Below, one piece after another: positions 34,329-44,283 of a DNA stretch of 64,000 nt; positions within the stretch are counted from its first letter, which is position 1, and each line of letters begins with the position of its first letter. Source of the stretch: an uncultured Flavobacteriaceae bacterium (GTDB lineage Bacteria; Bacteroidota; Bacteroidia; Flavobacteriales; Flavobacteriaceae); the NCBI GenBank assembly GCA_947489085.1, contig CANLCJ010000002.1, positions 62,001 to 126,000 of the forward strand, read 5' to 3'. Both the position numbers and the translations under genes were made by a program. The notes under the pieces are model-generated. The model was not told the DNA's origin. It did no database searches and saw only the letters and a list, made by a program, of their open reading frames with translations.

Positions 34329-36056
34329 CTATTTTGTTTCGTTATATTTTATCCCCAAAAATCTATTGTCCTTTGTAAATGCTTCACGTTTTAAATCATC
34401 TACTTTAAATAATAGTTTCCCATTTCTTAAAGCCGATTCAATCAAATCACTATTAAGCGTAACTATATATTGAAATTCATTTGGTGTTTTGTTATTGTAT
34501 TCAAATAAATAATTTAAACTTTTTTCAATAGAATCATCATCTTCAAATATGTTGTCGTGGATTAAGAATCCTAGGTGATTTGTTCGAGTGTATTCATTCA
34601 ACATTAATGCAATGTCATAGATAAACACCTTCATTCTTTCAGTTGAATGACTACCATCATCATCAGTTCTCATTATAAAATCAACCACACTTTGATTTTT
34701 TGTTGTTTTAATCTCAAAATGTGCCTCACGATTTCCCATAATTCTTTCGTGAATGTTTAGTATTGACTCTTTAAAACTCTTTAATGTTTTTTCGTTTTTA
34801 TATAACTCTTCTTCGAAGTCGGAAATCAAAACAGCCTTATCTGCTTCTATTTTTTTCTTGTCTCTCTCTGATTCATCGTATTTTTGAATTAATGAACGTA
34901 AATTATTTAACTCTCGATTCTTTTCATTGAAAACATTAATCGATGTTTTTAAATCTTTTAAGACTTCTCCATTGTCTAATAATGATATTTTTTCCGAATA
35001 CTCTTCATCAATTTTTCTAACGATTGAATTAAGTTCAGAAAGCTCAGTTCTTAAGCTTATCAAGCGATCATTTACAATTGAATTTCTAAAACCATCAATC
35101 TTATTTTTAAATTCTTTCAAATCCTCCAAAGACCTTTCAACTAAATTTCCTAGACCTTTCTTGAACTGATTAAAAATTATTTGAATTTCGTTTTCATTAA
35201 TACTTTCAGGTTTAGGGAACGAATCTATTTGTTTAATCTCGTATTTTATCGCTTGTTGTTTAGTCCTTAATTGTGCTAGTTTCGCTTCTAACTTAACTAA
35301 ATCTTCCTGAACTAGTTCAAATGATTCATTGGTTTTCAAGTTTTCAATTGCCTTATTAACTTTGTCAACTTCACTTTCTAATTCATTGAGATGAGCTTTA
35401 GCATCTTGAATTTTTATTTCGTTGTTATTTGTTATGAGTTTTTTAGTTTCAGAGAAAAAAGCTCTTTTCTTTTTTAATGCATCATTAACTTTTTTTATCT
35501 CTTTGTATTTTTCAAGACCCACATTCAAAAAGAAAAGATGAGGACTATAATCAGGTGGAATCGACTTGTTTGTGTCAAAACATTTTATTAAATCCTTAAA
35601 TTCTGATCGTTCGTCTCTTATAATCGGTTGTAATAGATTTCTAAAACTCAGACGCGTAGTCTTTGCAGAATAATTCTCAAAATAAAGATTTCCGAGATAT
35701 TCAGAAGCGTCATCTAGCTTCTCAAAATAAATTTGTTTATCATCAATTTCAATTGAAACCTGCTCAGGATTACTAATCGAGCGAGAAATTATAACCCTTT
35801 TATTATTGAAATCGAAGTCTAATTTAATTTGACTTTCAATAATATCAGCATTTTTTTTAGGTATTAAATTTAGCCGACTATCTGATATCCTTTTTAATAG
35901 ACAAAAGTTAATAAATTCTATACATATTGATTTTCCAACACCAATTTTCTTATTTGTCTTTTCTGATTTCTCTCCCATTATTATATTGACTCCAAAATCA
36001 AATGATATTGGTGTGAATATTTCAGGCTCACTATATAATTTATTGATTTTAATCAT
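34329..36056 (-). CDS. ABC-3C ATPase subunit (DUF2326-like)
   Basis: A 575-residue SMC/RecN-like protein and the ATPase of an ABC three-component system. The nucleotide-binding loop is an extended one: FGVNIIMGEKSEKTNKKIGV followed by GKSICIEF (residues ~22-48). Residues 190-425 are coiled coil (KAHLNELESEVDKVNKAIEN and similar). The C-terminal DUF2326-type part has LGFLIHDNIFEDDDSIEKSL with the Walker-B-like acidic residues. It overlaps the middle-component gene by 8 bases. ABC-3C systems are predicted anti-invasion modules. Confidence 0.8.
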   Translation of the reverse strand: MIKINKLYSEPEIFTPISFDFGVNIIMGEKSEKTNKKIGVGKSICIEFINFCLLKRISDSRLNLIPKKNADIIESQIKLDFDFNNKRVIISRSISNPEQVSIEIDDKQIYFEKLDDASEYLGNLYFENYSAKTTRLSFRNLLQPIIRDERSEFKDLIKCFDTNKSIPPDYSPHLFFLNVGLEKYKEIKKVNDALKKKRAFFSETKKLITNNNEIKIQDAKAHLNELESEVDKVNKAIENLKTNESFELVQEDLVKLEAKLAQLRTKQQAIKYEIKQIDSFPKPESINENEIQIIFNQFKKGLGNLVERSLEDLKEFKNKIDGFRNSIVNDRLISLRTELSELNSIVRKIDEEYSEKISLLDNGEVLKDLKTSINVFNEKNRELNNLRSLIQKYDESERDKKKIEADKAVLISDFEEELYKNEKTLKSFKESILNIHERIMGNREAHFEIKTTKNQSVVDFIMRTDDDGSHSTERMKVFIYDIALMLNEYTRTNHLGFLIHDNIFEDDDSIEKSLNYLFEYNNKTPNEFQYIVTLNSDLIESALRNGKLLFKVDDLKREAFTKDNRFLGIKYNETK

Positions 36057-36288
36057 TTTTATTTTTGATATAAATAAAAGGTTCTTGAAAATCTACTATT
36101 CCTGAAGAATACAAAAATGCAAGACCAAAAAACAAGTGTCGATAACGAGTTATATTATGTTTTTTCAGTTCTTTAGAAACATCGAAAATAGAAATTTTAT
36201 CCACCTTCTTTTTCTGAATTTGTTTCAAAATAAGAGATGCAACATATATTGATGAAGTCTTTATATTTTCGTCTTTAGATAATAACAT
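36049..36288 (-). CDS. ABC-3C middle component
   Basis: A 79-residue protein (MLLSKDENIKTSSIYVASLI, then DVSKELKKHNITRYRHLFFG) matching the small winged-helix-like middle components that link effector and ATPase in ABC-3C systems. It lies 3 bases after the SMEK gene and overlaps the ATPase gene by 8 bases, the canonical order. By position and length I would place it with middle component 6, without certainty. Confidence 0.72.
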   Translation of the reverse strand: MLLSKDENIKTSSIYVASLILKQIQKKKVDKISIFDVSKELKKHNITRYRHLFFGLAFLYSSGIVDFQEPFIYIKNKND

Positions 36289-36291
36289 AAA

Positions 36292-37218
36292 TTATTTGTT
36301 TGGAAATACATTGCAATTAATTAATTCATCAAGTAAATAAAACTTAATAGCTTGTTTGTCAAACTTAACTCCATTAGAAGAAAGTTTTTCATAAAATAAT
36401 TCAACAAGTGAATGCAAAGCTAGTTTAGGGTTGTTATTTTCTTTAGTTAAAATAATGTCACTTTCATCTTTTAAAAAATCTGAAATTATTTCAGCTTCCA
36501 CGCTATCAATCTCTGATGTTGCTTCGATTAAAGGACCATTATATTTACCATATAAACCTGCGTATTGTTGTTTGAGATATTCTGAATGTTCACTAAACCT
36601 GTTTTCAATTTTATTTTTTGGATCAACATTTACTGTTTTGTCAATAATTATTCTGTTTTTATTTAAACTAAGGTAATTAATCAGTTCCATTATGGTTTCA
36701 ACTTCTGAACATTCTGTTTTTTGCCTTTCTGTCAATATATTATTGTTCAAAAAGTCTGCTAAATCTTTAATCTTATCTATTTCTTGAAGGTCATTGATGA
36801 TTGCAAGAAGTCTTTTAATGTCCAAAACATCTTCTCTATGATTAAAGTTTTTTCCGAACTTCGTTCTGTAATTTTTTGCGTCTTTTGAAATGAGCAATAT
36901 TTGTAATTTATAGTATTGATTTTCTGGTTTTGCAAAAAAGCCATCTATCGCCTCTTTAATTTTGGTATTATCATTTTGGGAAGTAACCTGAATTGCTTGT
37001 TTATTAACATCGTCAATTAAGTCTATATGGGCAAAATTGTTACTTTCAAAATTTGTGTTGTTAAATTTAAATCCAATTAAATTGAATAGGTCTCTATAAA
37101 AGTTTTCAGCAAAAACATTTATATCAGTTAAATTTAATGAATTAAAATTTTCTACTTCTTTCTGAAGATATGTTAGTCTTTTTGTAATTATTGATATGTA
37201 AGTTTGTCTATTGTCCAT
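36292..37218 (-). CDS. SMEK-domain ABC-3C effector
   Basis: A 308-residue protein and the first gene of the operon. Its N-terminal SMEK domain (residues 1-140) has helical YISIITKRLTYLQKEVENFN, NVFAENFYRDLFNLIGFKF and FAHIDLIDDVNKQAIQVTSQ. The D...QVT pattern on successive strands resembles a restriction-endonuclease-like core, suggesting a nuclease effector. The C-terminal half is helical (LHSLVELFYEKLSSNGVKF). The target is unknown. About 300 AT-rich bases upstream (37219-37517) contain no gene and hold its promoter. Confidence 0.78.
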   Translation of the reverse strand: MDNRQTYISIITKRLTYLQKEVENFNSLNLTDINVFAENFYRDLFNLIGFKFNNTNFESNNFAHIDLIDDVNKQAIQVTSQNDNTKIKEAIDGFFAKPENQYYKLQILLISKDAKNYRTKFGKNFNHREDVLDIKRLLAIINDLQEIDKIKDLADFLNNNILTERQKTECSEVETIMELINYLSLNKNRIIIDKTVNVDPKNKIENRFSEHSEYLKQQYAGLYGKYNGPLIEATSEIDSVEAEIISDFLKDESDIILTKENNNPKLALHSLVELFYEKLSSNGVKFDKQAIKFYLLDELINCNVFPNK

Positions 37219-37517
37219 TTTCGCTGTAAAGATACTTTTTCTAAATTTCGTTCTTCATAAATATTAATTAATTTGTTATTGTAAATTTATTGAACAGGCA
37301 ACCAATGTTTTAAAAGTACCTCATATCGCTTCATTTATACTTCATTGAAAATACGGAAATTATGGTATTAACACTATCGCGTAAAGTTAAATTCATTTCT
37401 TTTCTTAACTACATTATATATAATTATATATTTAGAACAATGATCTTACTTTAAATAATTTAATAATAGATAATAATATTTTTCTGATTACAATAATAAC
37501 CTCTAAATACAACTGAC

Positions 37518-38171
37518 TCATAACCCCAAAAATTTAATAATCGATTGAAGTATAACCAAAGCAACAGCACTTTGAGACTCTTCTTTAGATAAATATATCG
37601 CCTCATCAGTTTGAGATAAAAATCCAAGTTCTAAAAGAACCGTTGCATTACTATTGTCGTTATCTCGTAACACCTGAAAATTTCCATATTTTAATCCTCT
37701 GTTTTTAATGCCAAGTATATCTGCCAATCCTTTTTGTATCATAAATCCTAAATAGGCAGATTCTTCGGCTTGCACTTCGCTTTTAGGATGAATGAAAACT
37801 TCTGTTCCTGATGCTGTTCTGTTTATGGCTTGATTACAATGTAACGAAATAAATATATCAGCTTTTAGTTTTTTGGATAGTTCTGTTCTATCGCCTAGAG
37901 ATATTAATGTGTCTTTATATCTAGTGAGATATAACATTAAAAGGTTTTCAAATAAGGTATTATTGAGTACCACTATTTTAGAAGCAACATCCAAAGTAAT
38001 ATCTTTTTCCTTTATACCATTTCTGCTCGTTGCACCAGCATCTTTTCCACCATGACCAGGATCTATTATTACAATAGGATTCCTTGCTTGGTCTTTAACA
38101 TTTTGTGCATAAGTAAGATTTAAAAAAACTGTACAGAATAGTAAGAGTGTAATTTGATTTAATGTGTTCAT
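37518..38171 (-). CDS. N-acetylmuramoyl-L-alanine amidase (Amidase_3)
   Basis: A 217-residue exported peptidoglycan amidase. Residues 1-22 are a signal peptide ending at TYAQ. The zinc ligands are visible in VIIDPGHGGKDAGATSRNGI (His), KEKDITLDVA (Glu), IFISLHCNQA (His), and the catalytic glutamate in ATVLLELGFLSQTDEA. Such an enzyme beside T4SS genes probably opens the cell wall for the transfer apparatus. It is divergent from the tra operon. Confidence 0.9.
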   Translation of the reverse strand: MNTLNQITLLLFCTVFLNLTYAQNVKDQARNPIVIIDPGHGGKDAGATSRNGIKEKDITLDVASKIVVLNNTLFENLLMLYLTRYKDTLISLGDRTELSKKLKADIFISLHCNQAINRTASGTEVFIHPKSEVQAEESAYLGFMIQKGLADILGIKNRGLKYGNFQVLRDNDNSNATVLLELGFLSQTDEAIYLSKEESQSAVALVILQSIIKFLGL

Positions 38172-38346
38172 AATAATCGTTTTAGATTACACAATATTCA
38201 AGAAATCAATCACTTCCTTAATAATCTTCAAAAGTTTAACACCATCTAGCGTTAAAATTTAGAGATTTTCTTCCTTCATCTTCATTTCATAATAGATTTC
38301 ACAAAATAAAATTAGAAACTGCCTCTACAGGCTAAACCAAATAATT

Positions 38347-38634
38347 ATGAAAAAATCAATTTTTATCTTACTCACATTCTTGATGACATCAGCATCAAGC
38401 TTTGCACAAATTGGTGGTATTGAAGATTCTGTAAACGATGTTTCAGATACCATTAGAACCATTTTCCCAATCATTCTAGGTGTCATCTTTCTTGTTGGAT
38501 TCCTATTTAATGCTGGTCATTTCTTTGGCGAGAACGCAGACCTTAAAAAAGGTATTACTCGTGTTTTAGTATTTGTTCTCATCGCTGGTGCCGTGGTAGG
38601 CATCTTCACTTACTTAATAACTATCGTAGTTTAA
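38347..38634 (+). CDS. traE: Conjugative transposon protein TraE (DUF4134, pilin-like)
   Basis: A 95-residue protein with a signal peptide ending at SFAQ and two further membrane helices (IFPIILGVIFLVGFLFNAGH and VFVLIAGAVVGIFTYLITIV). This is the VirB2-like architecture of DUF4134/TraE. It opens the tra operon and its last codon overlaps the start of traF, so the two are coupled. The preceding spacer 38172-38346 should hold the tra promoter. Confidence 0.87.
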   Translation: MKKSIFILLTFLMTSASSFAQIGGIEDSVNDVSDTIRTIFPIILGVIFLVGFLFNAGHFFGENADLKKGITRVLVFVLIAGAVVGIFTYLITIVV

Positions 38635-38918
38635 TGAAGCGATACGAAGTCTATAAAAATATTAGGAAACGGGCAGTCATTTTTGGATTGCCCATTTCCC
38701 TGTTTGCCTTAATGATGGTTTCAATTCTTGCCTCATTATTAATCATCATTTTCTCTTTCAGTTTTGGGTTGATAATTGGCATTCTGATTTTCAATTCAGC
38801 CTTATATGTTGCCTTGACTCGCATAACCAACAATCCACAACTTTTTCAGATGGCAAAAGCCTTTCCAAAAATTATAAGCAACAAAAGAAATTCCGGCTTC
38901 GATTATGAACAAGATTAA
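38634..38918 (+). CDS. traF: Conjugative transposon protein TraF (DUF4133, VirB3-like)
   Basis: A 94-residue inner-membrane protein: a basic N-terminus (MKRYEVYKNIRKRAVIFGL), then two helices (LFALMMVSILASLLIIIFSF and LIIGILIFNSALYVAL) and a short cytosolic tail. It is DUF4133/TraF, the VirB3 counterpart. It overlaps traE by one base and traG by 14 bases. Confidence 0.87.
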   Translation: MKRYEVYKNIRKRAVIFGLPISLFALMMVSILASLLIIIFSFSFGLIIGILIFNSALYVALTRITNNPQLFQMAKAFPKIISNKRNSGFDYEQD

Positions 38919-41307
38919 TATTTCAACATATCAACCCATTTTAGATATTCAAGACAATATCGTATTTGCCAACAATGGCAATGTGATTCTATGTTATGAA
39001 GGGAATCTACCAGAAATCTATTCCTTGTCCGAAAAGGATTTTGAGGATATGCATGGTGCATGGTTTCAAGCTTTGAAATCGTTACCTATTGGAACTGTTG
39101 TCCATAAACAAGACATCTACCTTAAGAAATCTTATTCTTCAGAAAAACTTCCAAACACCACCTTTTTAGAAAAAGCAACACACGAGTATTTTAGAGGTCG
39201 TGGACACATAGAACATAAATGTTATTTGTTCTTTATTTTAACTAAGAACAAAGCACTCAACAATCCGAAATACGTCAATCCCTTCAGAAAAATTTCAAAG
39301 GGAATTGTACAAGAATTGGATGATAACATTAAGAGCTTCGCTAATTCTGTAAACGATTCGGTTTCCTTTATAAATAATAGTAGAAAAATAGAATTTCTTC
39401 CGCTAAATGCAGAAGATATTCAGCAATTAACAAGTAGTTATTTTAATGGTTTCAATGAAGGATTTGATACCGATATTTTATTGGAAAAGAAAAGCGTCAA
39501 TATTGGCGAAAACCACTTTGATGCGCTCGCCATCAACAGCGAATTATGCTTTGGCGAAAATGTTCAAAGTAGCAAAACCAATGAGAAATTCACTTCGGAC
39601 GATTTTGTATTTCATCAAGGGTTTATTGATGGCTTAGGACTTACACTTAATGAAAACCATATTGTTAACCAAATTCTTTATTTGGATGACAAACAAAAGT
39701 GGCGCAAGCTATTGGATAAGAAAATAGAAGAACTTAATAAAAGTTCCAATTTTGGTTCACAGAACAAAGTGGTTCTTACAAAAATTCAACACATTCTAGA
39801 TCAAATCAATGCAGATGACAATTCACGTATTATACGTGGTCATCTCAATATTGTCTATTGGTCGAAAGATGTCAAAAAACTAGACAAAATCACTTCTAAA
39901 ATAAAAACCGAATTCAAGGAATTAGATATCATTCCTTATTATCCAAGAGGCGAAGAACGCAAAAATTATATCCTAAATAGTTACTGTTGCTTCTCTTCCA
40001 ATTTTTCAAACAATGATTTATACGTAACCGATTTAAAACATGCACTTTGTCTCTTCATAAATAACACCAATTACAAATCGGATAAAACAGGCATTATCTT
40101 TAATGATAGAGAACATAACATTCCGGTATTAAAAGATGTTTGGGATGAAAAAAAGAAGCGAATCAAAGCTAGAAATTTTGCCATTTTTGCGCCTACTGGC
40201 GAAGGCAAGTCCTTTCTAGCAAACAATATTTTACGTCAATATTTTGAAAGCGGTGTAAGATTGGTCATTATAGATTTAGGTGGTTCTTACACCAAATTTG
40301 CAAAACTCTATCCTGAAAAATACACCGTATTACGATACGAAAGCGGAAAGAACTTAGGTATCAATCCCTTTTACATTAGTGATGTAAAAGATTTGACACC
40401 TGAACGCTTAGAGGATTTATCAGTATTTCTTTTTGAATTGTTTGCTTCAGATATGAAAGTGACCAAAGCGCAATCGGTTTCCGTTAAAAAGATACTGCGC
40501 CATTATTACAATAACACTTCTGAAAATCATTCTTTGGAAGGTTATTACAACTTTATAGAAAGGAATCAGGAAGATCTTCTGACTACTCTTAAAATCCATC
40601 CCGACTACTTTAATGTTACGAGCTTTTTACACGTCATGTCTGAGTATGTTGGCGATGGTCTATATAGTTTTCTATTTGAGGTCAGCGAAGACCAAACCTA
40701 TAAAATAGAAGACAAACGATTGATTGTTTTTGAACTGGATGAAGTAAAGGACAACAAGGAAATTTTGTCCGTAATGTTGAAGTTGATTAAATCTGCTATC
40801 CAAAGAACTATTTGGAAAAACAGAGCAGAAAAAGGCATCATTTTATTCGATGAATTTGCCAAACAACTGAAGTTTGAAAACGTACTAGAAAGTGTAGAAT
40901 TCTATTATCAGGCTATTCGTAAACAGAATGGCGCTATTGGAATTATACTGCAATCCATTAATCAACTTCCGAATAATTCCACATCAGCGAGCATCTTAGA
41001 AAACACGCAAGTTATCTACAGTCTGAATAATGAAAAAGGTTATGACGAATTAGTCAGAAGACTCAATCTATCTAGCCATGATCTGAACCAATTAAAATCC
41101 ATTAAAAACAATCTTTCTGGTCCAAGAAAGTACACCGAAATGTTTATCAAAATTGGAAAGGAAAGCAACATTTTTAGACTCGAAGTACCGAAGGAAGTGT
41201 ATGCAGCCTATTTAACCGATGGACAAGAAAACGAAGACATTATGAAGCTCTACGAAGCCCATCACGATATGCAAAAAGCAATAATTCAATTCACATCTAA
41301 AACGTAA
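38905..41307 (+). CDS. traG: TraG-type conjugation ATPase (VirB4-like)
   Basis: An 800-residue motor ATPase of the type IV secretion system. The N-terminal domain (IVFANNGNVILCYEGNLPEI) is typical of TraG in Bacteroidota. The P-loop is IFAPTGEGKSFLANNILRQ (about residue 430), the Walker B is KGIILFDEFAKQL (about residue 650), and the following motif is AIRKQNGAIGIILQSINQL. It begins inside traF and is followed by traI after 4 bases. Confidence 0.93.
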   Translation: MNKINISTYQPILDIQDNIVFANNGNVILCYEGNLPEIYSLSEKDFEDMHGAWFQALKSLPIGTVVHKQDIYLKKSYSSEKLPNTTFLEKATHEYFRGRGHIEHKCYLFFILTKNKALNNPKYVNPFRKISKGIVQELDDNIKSFANSVNDSVSFINNSRKIEFLPLNAEDIQQLTSSYFNGFNEGFDTDILLEKKSVNIGENHFDALAINSELCFGENVQSSKTNEKFTSDDFVFHQGFIDGLGLTLNENHIVNQILYLDDKQKWRKLLDKKIEELNKSSNFGSQNKVVLTKIQHILDQINADDNSRIIRGHLNIVYWSKDVKKLDKITSKIKTEFKELDIIPYYPRGEERKNYILNSYCCFSSNFSNNDLYVTDLKHALCLFINNTNYKSDKTGIIFNDREHNIPVLKDVWDEKKKRIKARNFAIFAPTGEGKSFLANNILRQYFESGVRLVIIDLGGSYTKFAKLYPEKYTVLRYESGKNLGINPFYISDVKDLTPERLEDLSVFLFELFASDMKVTKAQSVSVKKILRHYYNNTSENHSLEGYYNFIERNQEDLLTTLKIHPDYFNVTSFLHVMSEYVGDGLYSFLFEVSEDQTYKIEDKRLIVFELDEVKDNKEILSVMLKLIKSAIQRTIWKNRAEKGIILFDEFAKQLKFENVLESVEFYYQAIRKQNGAIGIILQSINQLPNNSTSASILENTQVIYSLNNEKGYDELVRRLNLSSHDLNQLKSIKNNLSGPRKYTEMFIKIGKESNIFRLEVPKEVYAAYLTDGQENEDIMKLYEAHHDMQKAIIQFTSKT

Positions 41308-41311
41308 TATT

Positions 41312-41893
41312 ATGAAAAAGAAAATCAGAATTTTAGTAATGGCAGTAACATTAATGCTATTAATTCCATCAAAGGCAACTAGCCAAGGAATGCCTACCTA
41401 TGACAACACCAATTTTATCAGTTTGGTAAAACAACTTGTAGAATCTGGTAAACAGACAGCTCAAATGATTAAGTCTGTTAAATTTTTGAAGGATGCAAAA
41501 GAAGCCATAGAAAAAGTATCTAGTGTGGTACAACAACTTAGAGCGGTTGAGGAAATTGCACAAAATAATCAACGTCTTATTCAGGTTATGCAAAATGATT
41601 TACAAGACATTTTGAACTCGCCTTATATAAAACCTGAAGAAGTTACACGAATTGCAGAATCATTCGATGCGATAGTCCAAAACTCATTGGACACCGTTGA
41701 ATTTATGGGCGAAATTTTATCCAGCGATAATCTTAAAATGACCGATGCCGAACGTGCAGAAGTTCTTAAAAAGAAGGAACAGGAATCCAAAGAAATGGTA
41801 TCTAATATAACTACAAAAACAAAACGATACAGAGACATTATTTCCTTCAGAAAAATGCAGGATAAAGTCAATAATCGCGAAACAAACTATTAG
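41312..41893 (+). CDS. traI: Conjugative transposon protein TraI (DUF4141, VirB5-like)
   Basis: A 193-residue exported protein: signal peptide to about residue 25 (SKATSQG), then a long helical, coiled-coil mature part (EKVSSVVQQLRAVEEIAQNN and KKKEQESKEMVSNITTKTKR). Position between TraG and TraJ and the helical makeup fit DUF4141/TraI, the pilus-tip-like VirB5 equivalent. It ends 2 bases before traJ. Confidence 0.8.
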   Translation: MKKKIRILVMAVTLMLLIPSKATSQGMPTYDNTNFISLVKQLVESGKQTAQMIKSVKFLKDAKEAIEKVSSVVQQLRAVEEIAQNNQRLIQVMQNDLQDILNSPYIKPEEVTRIAESFDAIVQNSLDTVEFMGEILSSDNLKMTDAERAEVLKKKEQESKEMVSNITTKTKRYRDIISFRKMQDKVNNRETNY

Positions 41894-41895
41894 AA

Positions 41896-42738
41896 ATGAC
41901 CGCAACCATCATTTTAGGAATTGGGCTAGAATATATCGACACGGTATTTCAAACCATACAGAACAGCAGTTTTTCGCAATATACCATTGCAGGAATGAAA
42001 ACGCTTGCTGTATTGTTTTTCTTGGTCAATATCCTAAAAAAATACAATGAAGGTATTGCGGATAAAGATGGCTATTCTTGGGGATTGAGTCCAGGCGAAC
42101 TCGCAAAGAATTTTGCTGTGGTGCTATTGGTTATTTTTTCAACGCAGGTGTTAGGGTTTTTCGATGGTATTTTAGTTGCTATTGAAGGACAATATCGAGG
42201 GACAGCACCTGCGTTATTACCATTGCAATTACAGGATTTACCGCTTGAAGAAGAAGTCGGTTTATTAGATGCTGCAAGTATGGCAATGACGTTGCTTTAT
42301 GAAGCTTTAGTAACACCACTTTATGGATTCAAGATATTAGCTTTTATGCTGAGTACCATTTTATGGATTCTTGACCTGTTTATCTACCCTCTATTTTTAG
42401 CAGAACGCTTCTTTCTTTTAGGCATTATGCAAGCATTTTTCCCATTGGTTATAAGTTTAGCTGTATTTGAAAAATTCCGCTCTCTTGCCTACACATTTTT
42501 CAAACTCTATGCAGCAGTTTATATGTTAGTGCCAGCATTTTTTCTGGTCAATGTATTTGTCAATGCTATCTATACTGAAATAAACACCAACTTCTGGACC
42601 AACTTGTTTGGTACCGATTTTGGCCAGGGCTTTTTTGCACCTGTTGTTCAATTAGGCTCGGTAGGCTTTATCGTATTCCTGAAGTTCAAGTTATATAAAC
42701 GCGCTACATCTTTCACTCTTAGATTGTTTACCAGCTAA
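41896..42738 (+). CDS. traJ: Conjugative transposon protein TraJ (VirB6-like)
   Basis: A 280-residue polytopic membrane protein with five or more helices (MKTLAVLFFLVNILKK, NFAVVLLVIFSTQVLGFF, LAFMLSTILWILDLFIYPLF, LYAAVYMLVPAFFLVNVFVN). This is the VirB6-like TraJ, the inner-membrane channel component. It lies between TraI and TraK as in CTnDOT-type operons; the length is shorter than some TraJ proteins. Confidence 0.85.
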   Translation: MTATIILGIGLEYIDTVFQTIQNSSFSQYTIAGMKTLAVLFFLVNILKKYNEGIADKDGYSWGLSPGELAKNFAVVLLVIFSTQVLGFFDGILVAIEGQYRGTAPALLPLQLQDLPLEEEVGLLDAASMAMTLLYEALVTPLYGFKILAFMLSTILWILDLFIYPLFLAERFFLLGIMQAFFPLVISLAVFEKFRSLAYTFFKLYAAVYMLVPAFFLVNVFVNAIYTEINTNFWTNLFGTDFGQGFFAPVVQLGSVGFIVFLKFKLYKRATSFTLRLFTS

Positions 42739-42749
42739 TTCAACTCACA

Positions 42750-43373
42750 ATGAAAACACCTTACAAAAACATATACAACGTTCTAAAATTGAATCGATTT
42801 ATCGTTTTGGCAGTAGTCGTTTGCGCATTGCTATCTAGTACTTTTTCGGTTTGGATGGCATTTAATACAAATAAAAATGCGATGAATAGTGCTTTTGCCA
42901 TTAATACAGATGGCAGTATCATTCCGCTGAAACTCGTCAACCAAAAAGAAAATTTTAAGGTTGAAGCTTTGGCACATTTAGAACTGTTTCACAATTACTT
43001 CTATAATATTGATGCAAGCAATTATGAAAAAAATCTTAAAAAGGCACTTTGGCTTGGTAATAGTTCAGTCGATAACTTATATCGTCAGAAAAAAGCGGAT
43101 GGTGTCTATAATCGATTATTACAATATTCATTAGTCCAAAAAGTACTAAGCATCGAGTCGCAGATAACAGAAAATAATGGTTCATATAGTTTTACTACCA
43201 CAACCATTTTTGAAATCAATAGAGGTTCTATAATCGACACATATGAATTGGTTTCCACCGGAAACTTAATTATGGTTGACCGAAACTTCCCAAACAATCC
43301 GCACGGACTTTTAATTACAAATTATTTCGAAAACACTCTAAAAAAATTAAGCGATGAAAGTAGAAAAGAATAA
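42750..43373 (+). CDS. traK: Conjugative transposon protein TraK (VirB8-like)
   Basis: A 207-residue protein with an N-terminal cytosolic tail, one membrane helix (LNRFIVLAVVVCALLSSTFSV) and a periplasmic NTF2-like domain (NYFYNIDASNYEKNLKKALW and NGSYSFTTTTIFEINRGS). It is the VirB8-like assembly factor TraK. Its end overlaps the TraM start by 20 bases. The small TraL that often follows in CTnDOT is absent. Confidence 0.87.
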   Translation: MKTPYKNIYNVLKLNRFIVLAVVVCALLSSTFSVWMAFNTNKNAMNSAFAINTDGSIIPLKLVNQKENFKVEALAHLELFHNYFYNIDASNYEKNLKKALWLGNSSVDNLYRQKKADGVYNRLLQYSLVQKVLSIESQITENNGSYSFTTTTIFEINRGSIIDTYELVSTGNLIMVDRNFPNNPHGLLITNYFENTLKKLSDESRKE

Positions 43374-44283
43374 AATCGTATTTATAGCAGTATTAGCTAT
43401 TGTTTTCATATTCCTGATTTCCTATTCCGTAATGGTAATGGGCGATGACGAAAGCGAGAATGACAATCTTGAACAAACCTTAATACCAGATTTGGAAGAA
43501 AATCAAAAAGAGTATGATTCTAAGTTAGATGCTCTTAATGATTTAAAAGAAGTGCGTGAAAACAATGCACCCAGCATCTATGATGAAAAATTAATTGATT
43601 CTTTAGGCTATTACGATCCAGATCTTCCAGAACGTGAAAGAAAACGTATTGTAGATAGTATTTATGATGCAGGTAAAATTCAATACTCAGATAAAAAATA
43701 TCAAAACTTCGGACAGAAGAAAGTCGAAAAGAAGCAACCTATAGAAATTGATTCTTCAGAAATACTTAGAGAACTTAAAATTCAAGCTAAAGAATTAGGC
43801 TTGGAACATCAACTGTTTTTTGCAGCTGCACCAAAACCCAATGAACTTTCTATTATTGGCAATACGGATGCTACCATTTACGTGGTTGTTGATGGCGACC
43901 AAATTGTAAAGGCAAACACCAGATTGAGAATGCGACTTACCAAAGCTGCAACAATCAACAGTAAACTAATGCCCAAGAACACACTTGTATTTGGTTTCAT
44001 CAGCTTTCAACCCAATCGTGCTTTAATTGAAATTGAGAATATCAATCATCATCCCACAAAACTCAAAGCTTTCGATTTACAAGATGGTAGTGAAGGTATT
44101 TATGTGGAAAATAACTTTAGAGCTGAAGCGACAGGTGAAGTTCTGGACGATGTTATTGGCGATATCAATATTCCAACTGTTCCGCAAGTAGGCGGCATCA
44201 CTAAAGTCCTTAGACGTAGTAATCGAAATGTGAAGGTTACTGTACTGAACAATTATAAACTTATTCTAAAACCAAAATTATGA
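43354..44283 (+). CDS. traM: Conjugative transposon protein TraM (VirB10-like)
   Basis: A 309-residue envelope-spanning protein: a short cytosolic start, one membrane helix (IVFIAVLAIVFIFLISYSVM), a long acidic linker (residues 32-150) and a C-terminal TraM/VirB10-like domain (LRMRLTKAATINSKLMPKNT, LVFGFISFQPNRALIEIENI). It would connect the inner and outer membrane parts of the channel. It starts inside traK and ends inside traN by 4 bases. Confidence 0.88.
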   Translation: MKVEKNKIVFIAVLAIVFIFLISYSVMVMGDDESENDNLEQTLIPDLEENQKEYDSKLDALNDLKEVRENNAPSIYDEKLIDSLGYYDPDLPERERKRIVDSIYDAGKIQYSDKKYQNFGQKKVEKKQPIEIDSSEILRELKIQAKELGLEHQLFFAAAPKPNELSIIGNTDATIYVVVDGDQIVKANTRLRMRLTKAATINSKLMPKNTLVFGFISFQPNRALIEIENINHHPTKLKAFDLQDGSEGIYVENNFRAEATGEVLDDVIGDINIPTVPQVGGITKVLRRSNRNVKVTVLNNYKLILKPKL

